Below are positions 1 through 7,876 of a stretch of 29,306 nucleotides of DNA, piece by piece. The position numbers and the translations under genes were made by a program. Position 1 is the stretch's first letter. Each line of letters opens with the position of its first letter. Below the pieces are notes generated by a model. That model saw nothing but the letters and a program-made list of their open reading frames with translations. It was not told where the DNA came from and made no database searches. The DNA lies in NCBI GenBank assembly GCA_031375105.1, contig JANMHJ010000037.1:1-29306 (forward strand), in the 5' to 3' direction. This DNA comes from JANMDU01 sp031375105 (GTDB lineage Bacteria > Pseudomonadota > Gammaproteobacteria > Burkholderiales > Burkholderiaceae_C).

Positions 1-364
1 CCACTTCCCGCCCCTTTGTCCTTGTGCTGCATACACGCCGTATGGTGCCCGTTTGATTCAACGGTTTAATTCGGCGTATTTGCAGGGATCCCTCGAATAA
101 TTGCCGTAAGGTTACAAATAACCCTACGCGGGACGTTAACAGACCGGCTGTGGCTGGACAAGCGACTTTTTCACGTCACGCATACTTTGTGTTGCAAATA
201 AGTAGCTATTTTGACAGGGGCGACATTGGTTCTGACCCTGTCTGGCTGCGAAATTGGCGAAATGAGTGGCCTGATTTCGGCGATTAAAGGCACCTGACAT
301 ATGACCCCGGCCCGTCTTTGTAGTGAGGCGGACAGTAAATGGGCTTCTGAAGAGCGTGAACGCG
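1..364. other. Gene-free stretch at left edge
   Basis: No convincing gene is visible downstream of the TerC-family gene. The only coding-like signal is a 28-codon frame from a TTG at 211 to a TGA at 295-297, whose product would contain an LSGC lipobox-like motif, but it lacks a basic N-terminus and a good ribosome binding site. A short inverted repeat (GACAGGG at about 213, CCCTGTC at about 236) lies within that frame. Otherwise I see nothing here. Confidence 0.4.
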
Positions 365-1060
365 TCAGGTACTGTGCTTTTTCTGGCGTTTCGTCAGGTA
401 AGTCCCAAGACCGACCACTAAAACGGCCCCAAGTATTCCGCCAAAAGTGATCGTTTGCTCGCCCATGGCGCCAAATTTAGTCGTGACCGCAGGGTCGGTC
501 AGCAACATCTCACCGGCCAGGAAGCCAAGCAGGGCGGCGCCAATAGTGATGATGATGGGGAAACGCTCCATGACCTTGGTCAGCAGCGTTGCGCCAAAAA
601 TGATGAGTGGGATACTAATCAGCAGGCCCAGAACCAGAAGTGGAAGGTTACCCTTGGCGGCGGCGGCAACCGCCAGCACATTGTCAAGACTCATCACCAG
701 GTCGGCGATCAATATGGTACGAATGGCGGCGGCCATACCATTGATTTCTTTACCTTCGCCGTCACTCTCGTCTTCCCCTTTGAGCAAATCTACGCCGATG
801 TAGACCAGTAAAACCGCGCCGATGATCTTTAAATAGGGCAAGGTCAGTAGCTGGATAGCCACAATTGTGAGAATGATGCGCATCACAATGGCTGCGGCGC
901 TGCCCCAAAAGATCGCCTTGCCGCGCTGTTCTGGCTTGAGCGTGCGCGCTGCCATTGCGATCACTACAGCGTTGTCACCAGACAGTACGATGTTGGCAAG
1001 GATGATGGAGCCAAAAGCGCTCCAGAATAGAGGCGAAGAAAGGTCAAGTCCAAAAAACAT
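365..1060 (-). CDS. TerC-family (YjbE/YkoY-type) integral membrane protein
   Basis: This 231-aa protein is a predicted inner-membrane protein with about seven hydrophobic segments. Two repeated acidic motifs mark the TerC fold: SGDNAVVIA near residues 27-35 and MSLDNVLAVA near residues 123-132, each with an Asp-Asn pair inside a membrane helix. Members of this family (Bacillus YkoY/MeeF, E. coli Alx) are linked to manganese export or metal loading of secreted proteins, so metal-ion transport is the likely role; the ion is inferred. The ATG is preceded by CGGAG at a suitable distance. It lies downstream of sucD in the same direction, and an intrinsic-terminator-like hairpin sits only about 20 nt before its start codon, leaving almost no room for a separate promoter after the hairpin. 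Confidence 0.85.
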   Translation of the reverse strand: MFFGLDLSSPLFWSAFGSIILANIVLSGDNAVVIAMAARTLKPEQRGKAIFWGSAAAIVMRIILTIVAIQLLTLPYLKIIGAVLLVYIGVDLLKGEDESDGEGKEINGMAAAIRTILIADLVMSLDNVLAVAAAAKGNLPLLVLGLLISIPLIIFGATLLTKVMERFPIIITIGAALLGFLAGEMLLTDPAVTTKFGAMGEQTITFGGILGAVLVVGLGTYLTKRQKKHST

Positions 1061-1081
1061 GGCAGCTCCGTTGTTATGAAT

Positions 1082-1117
1082 AAAAAAAGCGCCAATTAGC
1101 GCTTTTTTGTTTTTTTA
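1082..1117 (-). terminator. Intrinsic terminator after sucCD, in the terC leader
   Basis: AGCGC and GCGCT pair around a 6-nt loop (CAATTA), and the stem is extended by flanking A/T runs. On the minus strand the hairpin is followed by seven T residues, the usual form of an intrinsic terminator. It ends about 20 nt before the TerC-family start codon, so it either ends the sucCD transcript or acts as an attenuator for the downstream gene. Confidence 0.75.
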
Positions 1118-1172
1118 GAGTCTAGCCGGGCTAGGGCCCGCTTCAATTGGTAAAACTGCTTACCCCAAGCGC
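1118..1172 (-). promoter_or_regulatory. Structured leader / weak promoter upstream of the TerC-family gene
   Basis: Read on the minus strand, this stretch has several small stems in a row: GGTAA with TTACC, CGGGC with GCCCG, and CTAGCC with GGCTAG. A weak sigma-70-like pair (TTGAAG, 16 nt, TAGACT) overlaps them. TerC-family genes of the YkoY/Alx type are often controlled by the yybP-ykoY manganese riboswitch, but I could not match its conserved loops here, so this is only a candidate leader. Confidence 0.3.
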
Positions 1173-1175
1173 CAT

Positions 1176-2069
1176 TTACAGGAGAGCTTTCAGTAACTTG
1201 GCCATCTCTGACGGATTGCGCGTGACGGTAAAACCGCAGGCTTCCATGATTTCAAGCTTGGCATCGGCAGTATCGGCACCGCCAGAAATCAGCGCACCCG
1301 CATGACCCATGCGCTTGCCGGCCGGGGCCGTCACACCAGCGATAAAGCCGACGATGGGCTTTTTCATGTTGGCTTTGCACCAGCGCGCTGCTTCGGCTTC
1401 ATCCGGGCCGCCAATTTCGCCGATCATGATGACGGCATCGGTGTCTGGATCGTCGTTGAAGGCGCGCATCACGTCGATGTGCTTCAAACCATTGATCGGA
1501 TCGCCCCCAATACCGACAGCGGTGGATTGACCCAGGCCGATTTCAGTCAACTGAGCGACGGCCTCGTACGTGAGCGTGCCTGAGCGCGAGACCACGCCGA
1601 TGCGGCCCTTGCGGTGAATGTGGCCGGGCATGATGCCGATTTTGATTTCTTCAGGCGTGATCAGGCCGGGGCAATTTGGGCCCAGCAGCAGGGTTTTCTT
1701 GCCGCCAGCGGCTTCTTTGGCGCGCATGCGGTTGCGCACTTCGAGCATGTCTTTGACAGGAATGCCTTCGGTGATGCAAATTGCCAAATCTAATTCTGCC
1801 TCGACAGCTTCCCAGATCGCAGCAGCCGCGCCTGCAGGCGGCACATAGATCACAGAAACGGTTGCACCGGTTTGGCCAGCAGCTTCTTTGACGGAGGCGT
1901 AGATGGGAATGCCGAAGATCGACTCACCGGCTTTTTTCGGGTTCACACCCGCGACGAAGCAGTTTTTGCCGTTGGCATACTCTTGGCATTTTTCCGTGTG
2001 GAACTGGCCGGTCTTGCCGGTGATGCCTTGGGTGATGACTTTGGTGTTTTTATTGATGAAAATAGACAT
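1176..2069 (-). CDS. sucD: Succinyl-CoA synthetase (ADP-forming) subunit alpha
   Basis: This 297-aa protein is the alpha subunit of the TCA-cycle enzyme that interconverts succinyl-CoA and succinate with phosphorylation of ADP. It starts with the family signature around VITQGITGKTGQFHTEKC (CoA-binding domain) and carries the active-site histidine loop GHAGALISGGADTA, with the phosphorylated His at about residue 256. The length matches the family. It begins 9 nt after the sucC stop codon, behind a GGAAA ribosome binding site, so the two subunits are translated from one message. A terminator hairpin lies about 60 nt beyond its stop. Confidence 0.97.
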   Translation of the reverse strand: MSIFINKNTKVITQGITGKTGQFHTEKCQEYANGKNCFVAGVNPKKAGESIFGIPIYASVKEAAGQTGATVSVIYVPPAGAAAAIWEAVEAELDLAICITEGIPVKDMLEVRNRMRAKEAAGGKKTLLLGPNCPGLITPEEIKIGIMPGHIHRKGRIGVVSRSGTLTYEAVAQLTEIGLGQSTAVGIGGDPINGLKHIDVMRAFNDDPDTDAVIMIGEIGGPDEAEAARWCKANMKKPIVGFIAGVTAPAGKRMGHAGALISGGADTADAKLEIMEACGFTVTRNPSEMAKLLKALL

Positions 2070-2078
2070 GTCGTTTCC

Positions 2079-3242
2079 TTAGGCTTTCACAGCGGCCATG
2101 ATTTTTTCGGCGGCTTCGGCCATCGAATCGGCGCTGATGATCGGCAAGCCAGAATCTTTGAGCATTTGTTTACCGAGTTCTTCGTTGGTGCCTTTCATGC
2201 GCACAACGAGGGGCACGCTCAGATTGGTGGCTTTGCAGGCGGTGATGATGCCCGTGGCAATCGTGTCGCATTTCATGATGCCGCCGAAGATGTTGACCAA
2301 AATGGCCTCCACTTTCGGGTTTTTCAGCATGATTTTGAAGGCTTCGGTCACTTTTTCAGGAGTCGCACCGCCGCCTACGTCTAAGAAGTTGGCTGGCTCG
2401 CCGCCGTAGAGCTTGATGGTGTCCATCGTGGCCATGGCCAGGCCTGCGCCGTTGACCAAACAGCCGATGTTGCCTTCTAGCGAGATGTAGGCCAGATCGA
2501 ATTTGGAGGCTTCGACTTCCGCTGCGTCTTCTTCGTCCAGATCACGGTAAGCGACGATGTCCGGGTGGCGGAACAGAGCGTTAGAGTCGAAATTGAATTT
2601 CGCATCCAAGGCCATGATGTTGCCTTTGCTGTCGCGGTTCAGCGGATTGATTTCCACCAGCGCTGCATCGGTGTCCATGTAGCATTTGTAGAGCTTTTGG
2701 AAGACATCCACCGCCTGGGCTGTAGAGTCTGCGGGAATGCCAATGCGGTCGGCCAAATCTTTGGCTTGCTCTGTGGTCAAACCCAACACTGGATCGGCAA
2801 AAATCGTGATGATTTTCTCGGGGCGGTTGTGCGCCACTTCTTCAATGTCCATCCCGCCTTCGCTGGAAGCGATGAAGGCCACCTTCTGCGTGGCGCGATC
2901 CGTCACAGCGGACACGTAATATTCTTGCTTGATATCCGCACCGTCTTCAATATAGAGGCGGCGCACTTTTTGGCCAACTGGGCCGGTTTGGTGCGTGACG
3001 AGCTGCATGCCCAAGATTTCGCCAGCTAGGCGCTTGACATCTTCAATGCTCTTGGCCACTTTCACGCCGCCGCCTTTGCCACGGCCACCAGCGTGAATTT
3101 GCGCCTTGACAACCCACACCGGGCCGCCCAATTTTTGTGCGGCTTCGATGGCTTCTTGCACGGTGAAGGCAGCAATGCCGCGCGGCACCGGGATGCCAAA
3201 TTGACGCAAGATTTCCTTGCCTTGGTACTCGTGGATTTTCAT
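2079..3242 (-). CDS. sucC: Succinyl-CoA synthetase (ADP-forming) subunit beta
   Basis: This 387-aa protein is the nucleotide-binding beta subunit that pairs with SucD. The N-terminus MKIHEYQGKEILRQFG is the standard SucC start, followed by an ATP-grasp domain (AQIHAGGRGKGGGVK near residues 47-61) and a C-terminal CoA-ligase domain with LVNIFGGIMKCD. The reading frame is open for 19 more codons upstream, but homology to the usual N-terminus places the start at 3242. It is divergent from argC; the 179-bp gap between them must hold both promoters, although I cannot pick a strong one. Confidence 0.96.
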   Translation of the reverse strand: MKIHEYQGKEILRQFGIPVPRGIAAFTVQEAIEAAQKLGGPVWVVKAQIHAGGRGKGGGVKVAKSIEDVKRLAGEILGMQLVTHQTGPVGQKVRRLYIEDGADIKQEYYVSAVTDRATQKVAFIASSEGGMDIEEVAHNRPEKIITIFADPVLGLTTEQAKDLADRIGIPADSTAQAVDVFQKLYKCYMDTDAALVEINPLNRDSKGNIMALDAKFNFDSNALFRHPDIVAYRDLDEEDAAEVEASKFDLAYISLEGNIGCLVNGAGLAMATMDTIKLYGGEPANFLDVGGGATPEKVTEAFKIMLKNPKVEAILVNIFGGIMKCDTIATGIITACKATNLSVPLVVRMKGTNEELGKQMLKDSGLPIISADSMAEAAEKIMAAVKA

Positions 3243-3421
3243 GGGTAGGATTTCCGGCTGTGATTCGTTTTGATGACGAGATGGACTGATTTCATGCAAA
3301 ATCGTCGGCGTTGCAACGGTTAAGTTACCAAGCGATTTCAGCGCGTAACTGTATCATGTTGCGACGCACCATTTTTGTTCGTATTTCCCGCATTATTCCC
3401 CTCAGCATCAGGAGCAGCACC

Positions 3422-4357
3422 ATGGCAAAAGTCTTTATCGACGGCGAAGCAGGCACCACCGGACTGCAAATCCGCGAGCGTTTGGCGCTGCTACCGCAGA
3501 TTCAGGTGCTTTCCATCGCGCCAGAAAAGCGCAAAGACATCGAAGCCAAGAAAGCATTGTTCAACGAAGCCGATCTCGTGGTGCTTTGCTTGCATGACCA
3601 ATCTGCTATTGAATCCGTAGCACTCTGCGCAGAGCTGGCCAGCGAAAGAGCCCAAAAAGGCTTGAGTCCTTTGAAGATGGTGGACGCCTCCAGCGCCCAT
3701 CGCACCGCGCCCGGCTGGGTCTATGGCTTTCCTGAATTGAACGCCGCTCAAGCCACGGCCGTTAAAAACGCGCAATTCGTAGCCAACCCTGGCTGCTACC
3801 CCACCGGCGGCATCGCGCTGCTACGCCCACTCATTGACGCAGGGCTCTTGCCGAGCGACTATCCGGTGGTGATGCAGGGCTTTTCGGGCTATTCAGGCGG
3901 CGGACGGCAAATGATTGAGGCCTACGAAGTCGCCAAAACTGCACCCCCGCTGGAGGTGTATGGCCTGAATTTGGCGCACAAGCATGTGGCTGAGCTGCAC
4001 AAATACTCCGGCCTTTCCCGCCGGCCGATTTTCATTCCCACGGTAGGCAATTTCCACAGCGGCATGATCGATCACATTGGTCTGCAATTCGATCTGATGA
4101 ACGGTGTCACAACCGCCCAGCAGCTCGAAGATGTGCTGCGCGCACGTTATGCAGGCTGCGAGTATGTGAAAGTGGTTGCGGCGGCGGAAGGGAACAAAAT
4201 CGAGCCTACTGCTTTGGTCAACACCAATATGTTGGAGCTTTCGGTATTTGGCAACGACTCAATAGGCCAAGCCGTGCTCGTGGCGCGGTATGACAACTTG
4301 GGCAAGGGCGCTAGCGGCGCGGCGGTGCAGAATATGCGCTTGATGCTGGGTGTGTGA
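3422..4357 (+). CDS. argC: N-acetyl-gamma-glutamyl-phosphate reductase (type 2)
   Basis: This 311-aa enzyme reduces N-acetylglutamyl phosphate to N-acetylglutamate semialdehyde with NADPH, in arginine synthesis. The N-terminal dinucleotide-binding motif GEAGTTGLQIRERL is at residues 8-21, and the catalytic Cys125 is in NPGCYPTGG. The length of about 310 aa and the sequence style fit the shorter type-2 ArgC. The frame is open from 3311, but the ATG at 3422 has an AGGAG ribosome binding site 8 nt upstream and begins with the typical MAKVFIDGE. It stands alone, convergent with the cyclic-nucleotide-binding gene. Confidence 0.95.
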   Translation: MAKVFIDGEAGTTGLQIRERLALLPQIQVLSIAPEKRKDIEAKKALFNEADLVVLCLHDQSAIESVALCAELASERAQKGLSPLKMVDASSAHRTAPGWVYGFPELNAAQATAVKNAQFVANPGCYPTGGIALLRPLIDAGLLPSDYPVVMQGFSGYSGGGRQMIEAYEVAKTAPPLEVYGLNLAHKHVAELHKYSGLSRRPIFIPTVGNFHSGMIDHIGLQFDLMNGVTTAQQLEDVLRARYAGCEYVKVVAAAEGNKIEPTALVNTNMLELSVFGNDSIGQAVLVARYDNLGKGASGAAVQNMRLMLGV

Positions 4358-4368
4358 TTTTTTAATTC

Positions 4369-4425
4369 AAATCGGGCTCTAATCGCTATAAAATATGCAT
4401 CTAATGCTATTAATTTAATAGCATC
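4369..4425 (-). repeat. Dispersed ~55-bp repeat, copy 1
   Basis: On the minus strand it carries the AT-rich palindromic head (GCTATTAAATTAATAGC), an ATGCAT box, TTTTATAGCGATTA and a tail GCCCGATTT. It is intergenic, just after argC. See the finding on the repeat family. Confidence 0.8.
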
Positions 4426-4562
4426 TTGTGTTGTCTTTGTTCGGAAGATTTTGTTTTGTTGAGACCAGGTTGCGCGCTATTCCATCAAACGTTCGCAAGC
4501 CAACTCGGCCTGCGGGAGCCTTGGCAGTCTCAAATCTGAAGTGCAACAAAATTAGTAGCAAA

Positions 4563-5210
4563 TTAAGTCACTGCGCCGCGCTTGGGTTTGTTCGTCATGC
4601 GCCGCGTCACCACGCTGCCCAAAGCCATCACGAAGCTCAACGCAATGCTTGGATGGCGATGCGCCAATTCTGCATAGCGCATCGGAGAAAGCCCCCAGAG
4701 CACGCCTTTGTTCATCGCTTGCACCGTTGCGTTGCGCGGCGTGCGGGCGAAAAATGCGCCCTCACCCACGACAGAGCCCGGACCGACGGTTGCCAATTGA
4801 ATTTTGCCGTTGGCATCTTCGTGATGTACGCCCAACGTTCCTGACTCCACGATATACACCGTGACTTCAGTTGCGCCTTGACGGATCACTTCTTGCCCAG
4901 CTTCCACCGTAAATGCCTGCAAATGCTGCGCCAAAATTTCCCAATCAGTGAGCTTGAGCGTGAGGCGCATCGCGTCAAATTGCTGAGACGACTGAATGCT
5001 TGTGGCCAAGCGAATCACGCTGTCGTTGATTTTTTGAGGCCGCACAGCGCCCACGCGCTCGGATGGCGCGAGCACGCCCGGCGTGCTAGGCAAAAAGTTA
5101 CTGCTGGGGCTTTCGCTGTCTTGCTCGCTGACACCATAGAAGCCGCTGCTGAAAAAGCTGTTGCGCGGCGTGTCTTGAGACGAATTATCAAAGTCTTTTT
5201 TCTTCCACAT
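4563..5210 (-). CDS. Cyclic-nucleotide-binding domain protein without DNA-binding domain
   Basis: This 215-aa protein has a polar, Ser/Pro-rich N-terminal region of about 75 residues, followed by one cNMP-binding (Crp-type) beta-roll. The phosphate-binding cassette is recognisable in GSVVGEGAFFARTPRNATVQA, with the Gly-Glu and Arg-Asn-Ala expected of the family. No helix-turn-helix follows; the protein ends about 45 residues later with a basic tail (TRRMTNKPKRGAVT). It is therefore more likely a sensor or regulatory partner than a transcription factor. The ATG at 5210 is chosen because AGGA precedes it; a TTG 12 codons upstream is less likely. It has its own plausible promoter at 5323-5350. 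The ligand and partner cannot be read from the sequence. Confidence 0.8.
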   Translation of the reverse strand: MWKKKDFDNSSQDTPRNSFFSSGFYGVSEQDSESPSSNFLPSTPGVLAPSERVGAVRPQKINDSVIRLATSIQSSQQFDAMRLTLKLTDWEILAQHLQAFTVEAGQEVIRQGATEVTVYIVESGTLGVHHEDANGKIQLATVGPGSVVGEGAFFARTPRNATVQAMNKGVLWGLSPMRYAELAHRHPSIALSFVMALGSVVTRRMTNKPKRGAVT

Positions 5211-5322
5211 CTTTCCTAGTTTGCTTGACTGAAGATGTGTGCGCAAGCAAAAACTAATGATTCGAAGGTCTTTATCTGCTCTTTGAGTAACTTTTCAGTA
5301 ATTTTTAGGCTTTGGAGTGTCG

Positions 5323-5350
5323 TTTATACACATCAGTTTCTAAATGTAAA
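5323..5350 (-). promoter_or_regulatory. Sigma-70-type promoter for the cyclic-nucleotide-binding gene
   Basis: On the minus strand TTTACA (5345-5350) is followed after 16 nt by TATAAA (5323-5328); each hexamer matches the consensus at five of six positions. It points at the gene starting at 5210, leaving a leader of about 105 nt. Confidence 0.55.
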
Positions 5351-5401
5351 GTTGATGTATTCAAACTGCATTCGTAAAAACGACTTTCCTGCTCCCCACT
5401 T

Positions 5402-6463
5402 TTAAGCCGATTGCAATTGCTTCATCGCCAAGCGCTGCATATGTTGGCGCAGGCGCTGCAAGCCAAGATCATGCTCATACTGCCGCTCACGCAGGTTCGC
5501 ATCAGGCTCCATCGCCTCCAACATCGTGCGGTCTTGCTCCAAGACGTTCCAATGGCGGTTTTCCAAGCGATTGCGATACAAGAAGCGCCATGCATCGCGC
5601 TGCCATCCCGTGACGCGGCGGCAGCGCCAGAAAAACACGGCGGTTGCAGCGAGCTGGCCAGGCACGATGATCGGCGTGAACGCGCCGATGATGCCGAAGC
5701 TGCCGCCCGGGCCGCCGGTTTTCGGATACGGAATTTCTAATCGCATCCAATGCACGCCCGTGTCTGCCCATTCCGTCCAATCAAAATTCACATCGCGCTG
5801 ACCATCTTTTTCAAACACGAAGCCTTGAGGCGTGGTGCGCAACTTGAATTTCGCAGAGATATCGCCCTCGCTCATGCTGTGGCTCATTTTGTGCAAAAAG
5901 CTACCGTGCATCGGGTCCATCACGTTGTCGATCACGTAGCGGTAATCTCCCGCCCACTCCACGTAGCAAAGGAAGTTGCTCCAGACGGCACCGTCGGTGA
6001 TCTCGGGCGGAAGGTTCAGGGGCGGCGCTTCATCAATATTCGCGGCGCTGTTGTAGAGCCACACCGTACCGGCTGCTTCTTTCACATGAAAGCCGAGCGT
6101 GGCGCGAGAATTCTCCAGTGGGCAGCCGGGGCTGGCCGGCACTTTGGTAACCATGCCATCGCAGCGCACTTCAATGCCGTGATACGGGCAGGCGAGGCGA
6201 TCACCCAAGTTCACACCCATGGAAAGCGGCGCACCCCGATGCGGGCAATGGTCTTCCAGCGCATGCGCTTTTCCTGCGCTATCTCGCCACAGCGCGAGCT
6301 TGTAGCCCAGCCTTCTCAATGCGCGGGGCTTGTCGGTGATCCAGTCGCTCGGGCAGATCGGATACCAAAGATTTTTCAGGCCTATTTCTAACGCAGCGCT
6401 GATGGCGGCTTTGGTGGGGGCGGGTTTTGCAGCGGGTTTGATGGGGATCACAGTTTCAGTCAT
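5402..6463 (-). CDS. Rieske non-heme iron aromatic-ring oxygenase, alpha subunit
   Basis: This 353-aa protein is the terminal oxygenase of a Rieske-type system that hydroxylates or demethylates aromatic substrates. The [2Fe-2S] ligands are clear: CPHRGAP (Cys73, His75) and CPYHG (Cys92, His95). The mononuclear iron site is in DNVMDPMHGSFLH, with His185 and His190 preceded by the bridging Asp. The size fits single-component vanillate-demethylase-like or phthalate-oxygenase-like members that use a separate reductase; no reductase gene is in the window. The start at 6463 is chosen for the CGGAG ribosome binding site 7 nt upstream; the frame is open 26 codons further. It is the last gene of the catabolic cluster. 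The substrate is unknown. Confidence 0.9.
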   Translation of the reverse strand: MTETVIPIKPAAKPAPTKAAISAALEIGLKNLWYPICPSDWITDKPRALRRLGYKLALWRDSAGKAHALEDHCPHRGAPLSMGVNLGDRLACPYHGIEVRCDGMVTKVPASPGCPLENSRATLGFHVKEAAGTVWLYNSAANIDEAPPLNLPPEITDGAVWSNFLCYVEWAGDYRYVIDNVMDPMHGSFLHKMSHSMSEGDISAKFKLRTTPQGFVFEKDGQRDVNFDWTEWADTGVHWMRLEIPYPKTGGPGGSFGIIGAFTPIIVPGQLAATAVFFWRCRRVTGWQRDAWRFLYRNRLENRHWNVLEQDRTMLEAMEPDANLRERQYEHDLGLQRLRQHMQRLAMKQLQSA

Positions 6464-6512
6464 GTCGTGCTCCGGTTGGCATGTTGACAGGGGAAGAATA
6501 GTTTCCGAGCGC

Positions 6513-6539
6513 GAAAGACGCGAAAGTGACGCGTCTTTC
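6513..6539 (-). other. Perfect 10-bp hairpin between the 75-aa gene and the Rieske gene
   Basis: GAAAGACGCG (6513-6522) and CGCGTCTTTC (6530-6539) are perfectly complementary around a 7-nt loop. No T-run follows on the minus strand, so it is not a standard terminator; it could be a processing or stabilising stem within the operon transcript. Confidence 0.6.
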
Positions 6540-6566
6540 ACGGCCGGATGTTTTGTCTTTCATATC

Positions 6567-6794
6567 TCAAGCCGCCGACAAGCGCTTGAGCTCAGCAGCA
6601 AAGCTCTCGGTCGCCCACATTTGGCCATTGGGCGCTAATGGCCCGCTTTGGTTTAGGTAGCCCACCAGCTGATCGAGTTCCCAGTGGCCTTGGCCAAAGG
6701 CGCGTTCCATCGCGTCGCCGAGCAGGGTTTCGTATTGCGAAGGCTCGCGTGTGCGGGCTTGATGCGGATTCACGTAGAGAGAATCGATCTTCAT
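6567..6794 (-). CDS. Small 75-aa protein linked to the Rieske oxygenase (recombinase-like helix domain type)
   Basis: This is a short but convincing gene: AGGAG lies 5 nt before its ATG and it is placed immediately upstream of the Rieske oxygenase in the same direction. The product is soluble, with no signal peptide, and carries a motif-like sequence ALGQGHWELDQ-type segment (here FGQGHWELDQLVGYLNQ) plus a helical C-terminus. I recall similar small proteins next to Rieske and extradiol-type genes in Burkholderiales, annotated as recombinase-like helix domain proteins, but that name is from memory and gives no function. It may be an accessory subunit of the oxygenase; this is inference from position only. 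Confidence 0.7.
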   Translation of the reverse strand: MKIDSLYVNPHQARTREPSQYETLLGDAMERAFGQGHWELDQLVGYLNQSGPLAPNGQMWATESFAAELKRLSAA

Positions 6795-6805
6795 AATTAC
6801 TCCTA

Positions 6806-6855
6806 AATAGATAGCACACTATGCACGTTTTATAACGGCTAAGGACGCTTTTCTG
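6806..6855 (+). repeat. Dispersed ~55-bp repeat, copy 2
   Basis: It reads TAAATAGATAGCACACTATG and then TTTTATAACGGCTAA on the plus strand. It is nearly identical to copy 11. It lies between the VOC gene and the 75-aa gene and supplies the stop codon of the VOC gene. Confidence 0.8.
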
Positions 6856-7876
6856 TCAAAAATCGACCTGCGGCAGCCACTTGAGGTTGCCTGCGCGTGT
6901 GGCCATCAATACCGCCGTCAACCGCCCATTCGGCAAACACCGTGGGGCCGGGTGTGAATTCTCTAGGTTGCCACTCGGCAGTGAGGTGGTCTTCGTCGGC
7001 GTTGTATTCGATCAGGCCTCCAGTAGGGCATTCAAAATACCAAAAATAGGCGCTTGATATTGGATGGCGGCCGGGGCCCAGTTGCGTTTTCCAGCCCGCG
7101 CGGCTCATCGCCAAACCGCCGCCAAACACTTCGTGGATATCGCGCACCGTGAAGGCAATGTGATTGAGGCCGACTTTGCTTTTACCGTCCGCGCCCGGCG
7201 GCAATTGCAGCAGAAACACATCGTGATGCCCCGCTGTGGCTGAGCAACGCAGAAACGCGCCGCGCCCGGGGTAGCTGTCGCTCATCACGAAACCGAGCGA
7301 TTCGTAAAACGCCACCGCCTCGTTCAAACGATCTGTGAACAACACCACATGGCCAATTTCCACCGGCTGCGCCCGCTCATACACGGGAGACGGCGAATTG
7401 ATGCGTTGTTCTGCACCATACGGATTACTTGGCGAGCCCTGTAGCGCTACTTCTCGCTGCTGGCTGATGCGAAATGTTTGCTTCAACCCATGTGGATCTA
7501 GCACAGAGAAGTTGCTTAAATCACTATCATTTTCATAGCCAACTACGCATATTTTATAACGGCCAGAGGCGGATTTGTGCAATAAATCCAGCGCTTGCTG
7601 GCTCTGCACAGCCCACACCACCTCGTGCAGCGTCGCACCCGCCTCCATCGCTGGCGAGAGCCGCGCGTCTTGCGGTTGGCGCACGAACACTTGCGCGCCG
7701 CTCATGGTTTCAAAGCATTGTTCTTCGCCGTTCACCGCGAGTTCTTTCAAGCCCCAGTCATTGAAGAATTTTTGCGCGGCTAGCCAGTTGTCGCTCGTGC
7801 CATCGCTGCTGTAAACAATCGCGTCGATGCCTGTGATACCGGATTCGGCTGATCCGGGCGTATTGGCTATGCTCAT
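6839..7876 (-). CDS. VOC-superfamily protein, extradiol ring-cleavage dioxygenase type
   Basis: This 345-aa protein has two vicinal-oxygen-chelate modules: a divergent N-terminal one (residues 15-140) and a C-terminal one starting at VEIGHVVLFTDRLNEAVAFYESLGF. Likely iron ligands are the His of EIGHVVLF, the His of VGLNHIAFTV and the Glu of GGLIEYNADEDH, as in type-I extradiol dioxygenases of the catechol 2,3-dioxygenase kind. Ring cleavage after the Rieske step is the likely role, although glyoxalase-like proteins look similar. The start overlaps the aldehyde dehydrogenase stop by ATGA, implying coupled translation. Two dispersed repeats touch it: one gives residues about 100-118 and one provides its stop codon. 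Confidence 0.82.
   Translation of the reverse strand: MSIANTPGSAESGITGIDAIVYSSDGTSDNWLAAQKFFNDWGLKELAVNGEEQCFETMSGAQVFVRQPQDARLSPAMEAGATLHEVVWAVQSQQALDLLHKSASGRYKICVVGYENDSDLSNFSVLDPHGLKQTFRISQQREVALQGSPSNPYGAEQRINSPSPVYERAQPVEIGHVVLFTDRLNEAVAFYESLGFVMSDSYPGRGAFLRCSATAGHHDVFLLQLPPGADGKSKVGLNHIAFTVRDIHEVFGGGLAMSRAGWKTQLGPGRHPISSAYFWYFECPTGGLIEYNADEDHLTAEWQPREFTPGPTVFAEWAVDGGIDGHTRRQPQVAAAGRFLTEKRP
7522..7576 (+). repeat. Dispersed ~55-bp repeat, copy 3 (inside the VOC gene)
   Basis: The plus strand shows CACTATCATTTTCATAGCC, a TACGCA box, TTTTATAACGGCCA and the tail GGCGGATTT. It encodes about residues 100-118 of the VOC protein on the opposite strand, with no stop codon, in a different phase from the other antisense copies. 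Confidence 0.75.

Noticed and set aside
221..245. Partial similarity of TTGGTTCTGACCCTG to the palindrome in the hydrolase gene
   Set aside because: Only about 12 bases match and the AATTAATT blocks are absent; it may be chance.
1061..1175. yybP-ykoY manganese riboswitch upstream of the TerC-family gene
   Set aside because: The context fits, but I could not match the conserved loop sequences, so it is only mentioned as a possibility.
2565..3029. 154-codon plus-strand frame within sucC
   Set aside because: It is an antisense shadow of a highly conserved gene; no start signal or motif.
4426..4562. Plus-strand frame between the dispersed repeat and the cyclic-nucleotide-binding gene
   Set aside because: It runs into the reverse strand of a supported gene, has no start signals and no motifs; the stretch appears to be plain intergenic DNA.
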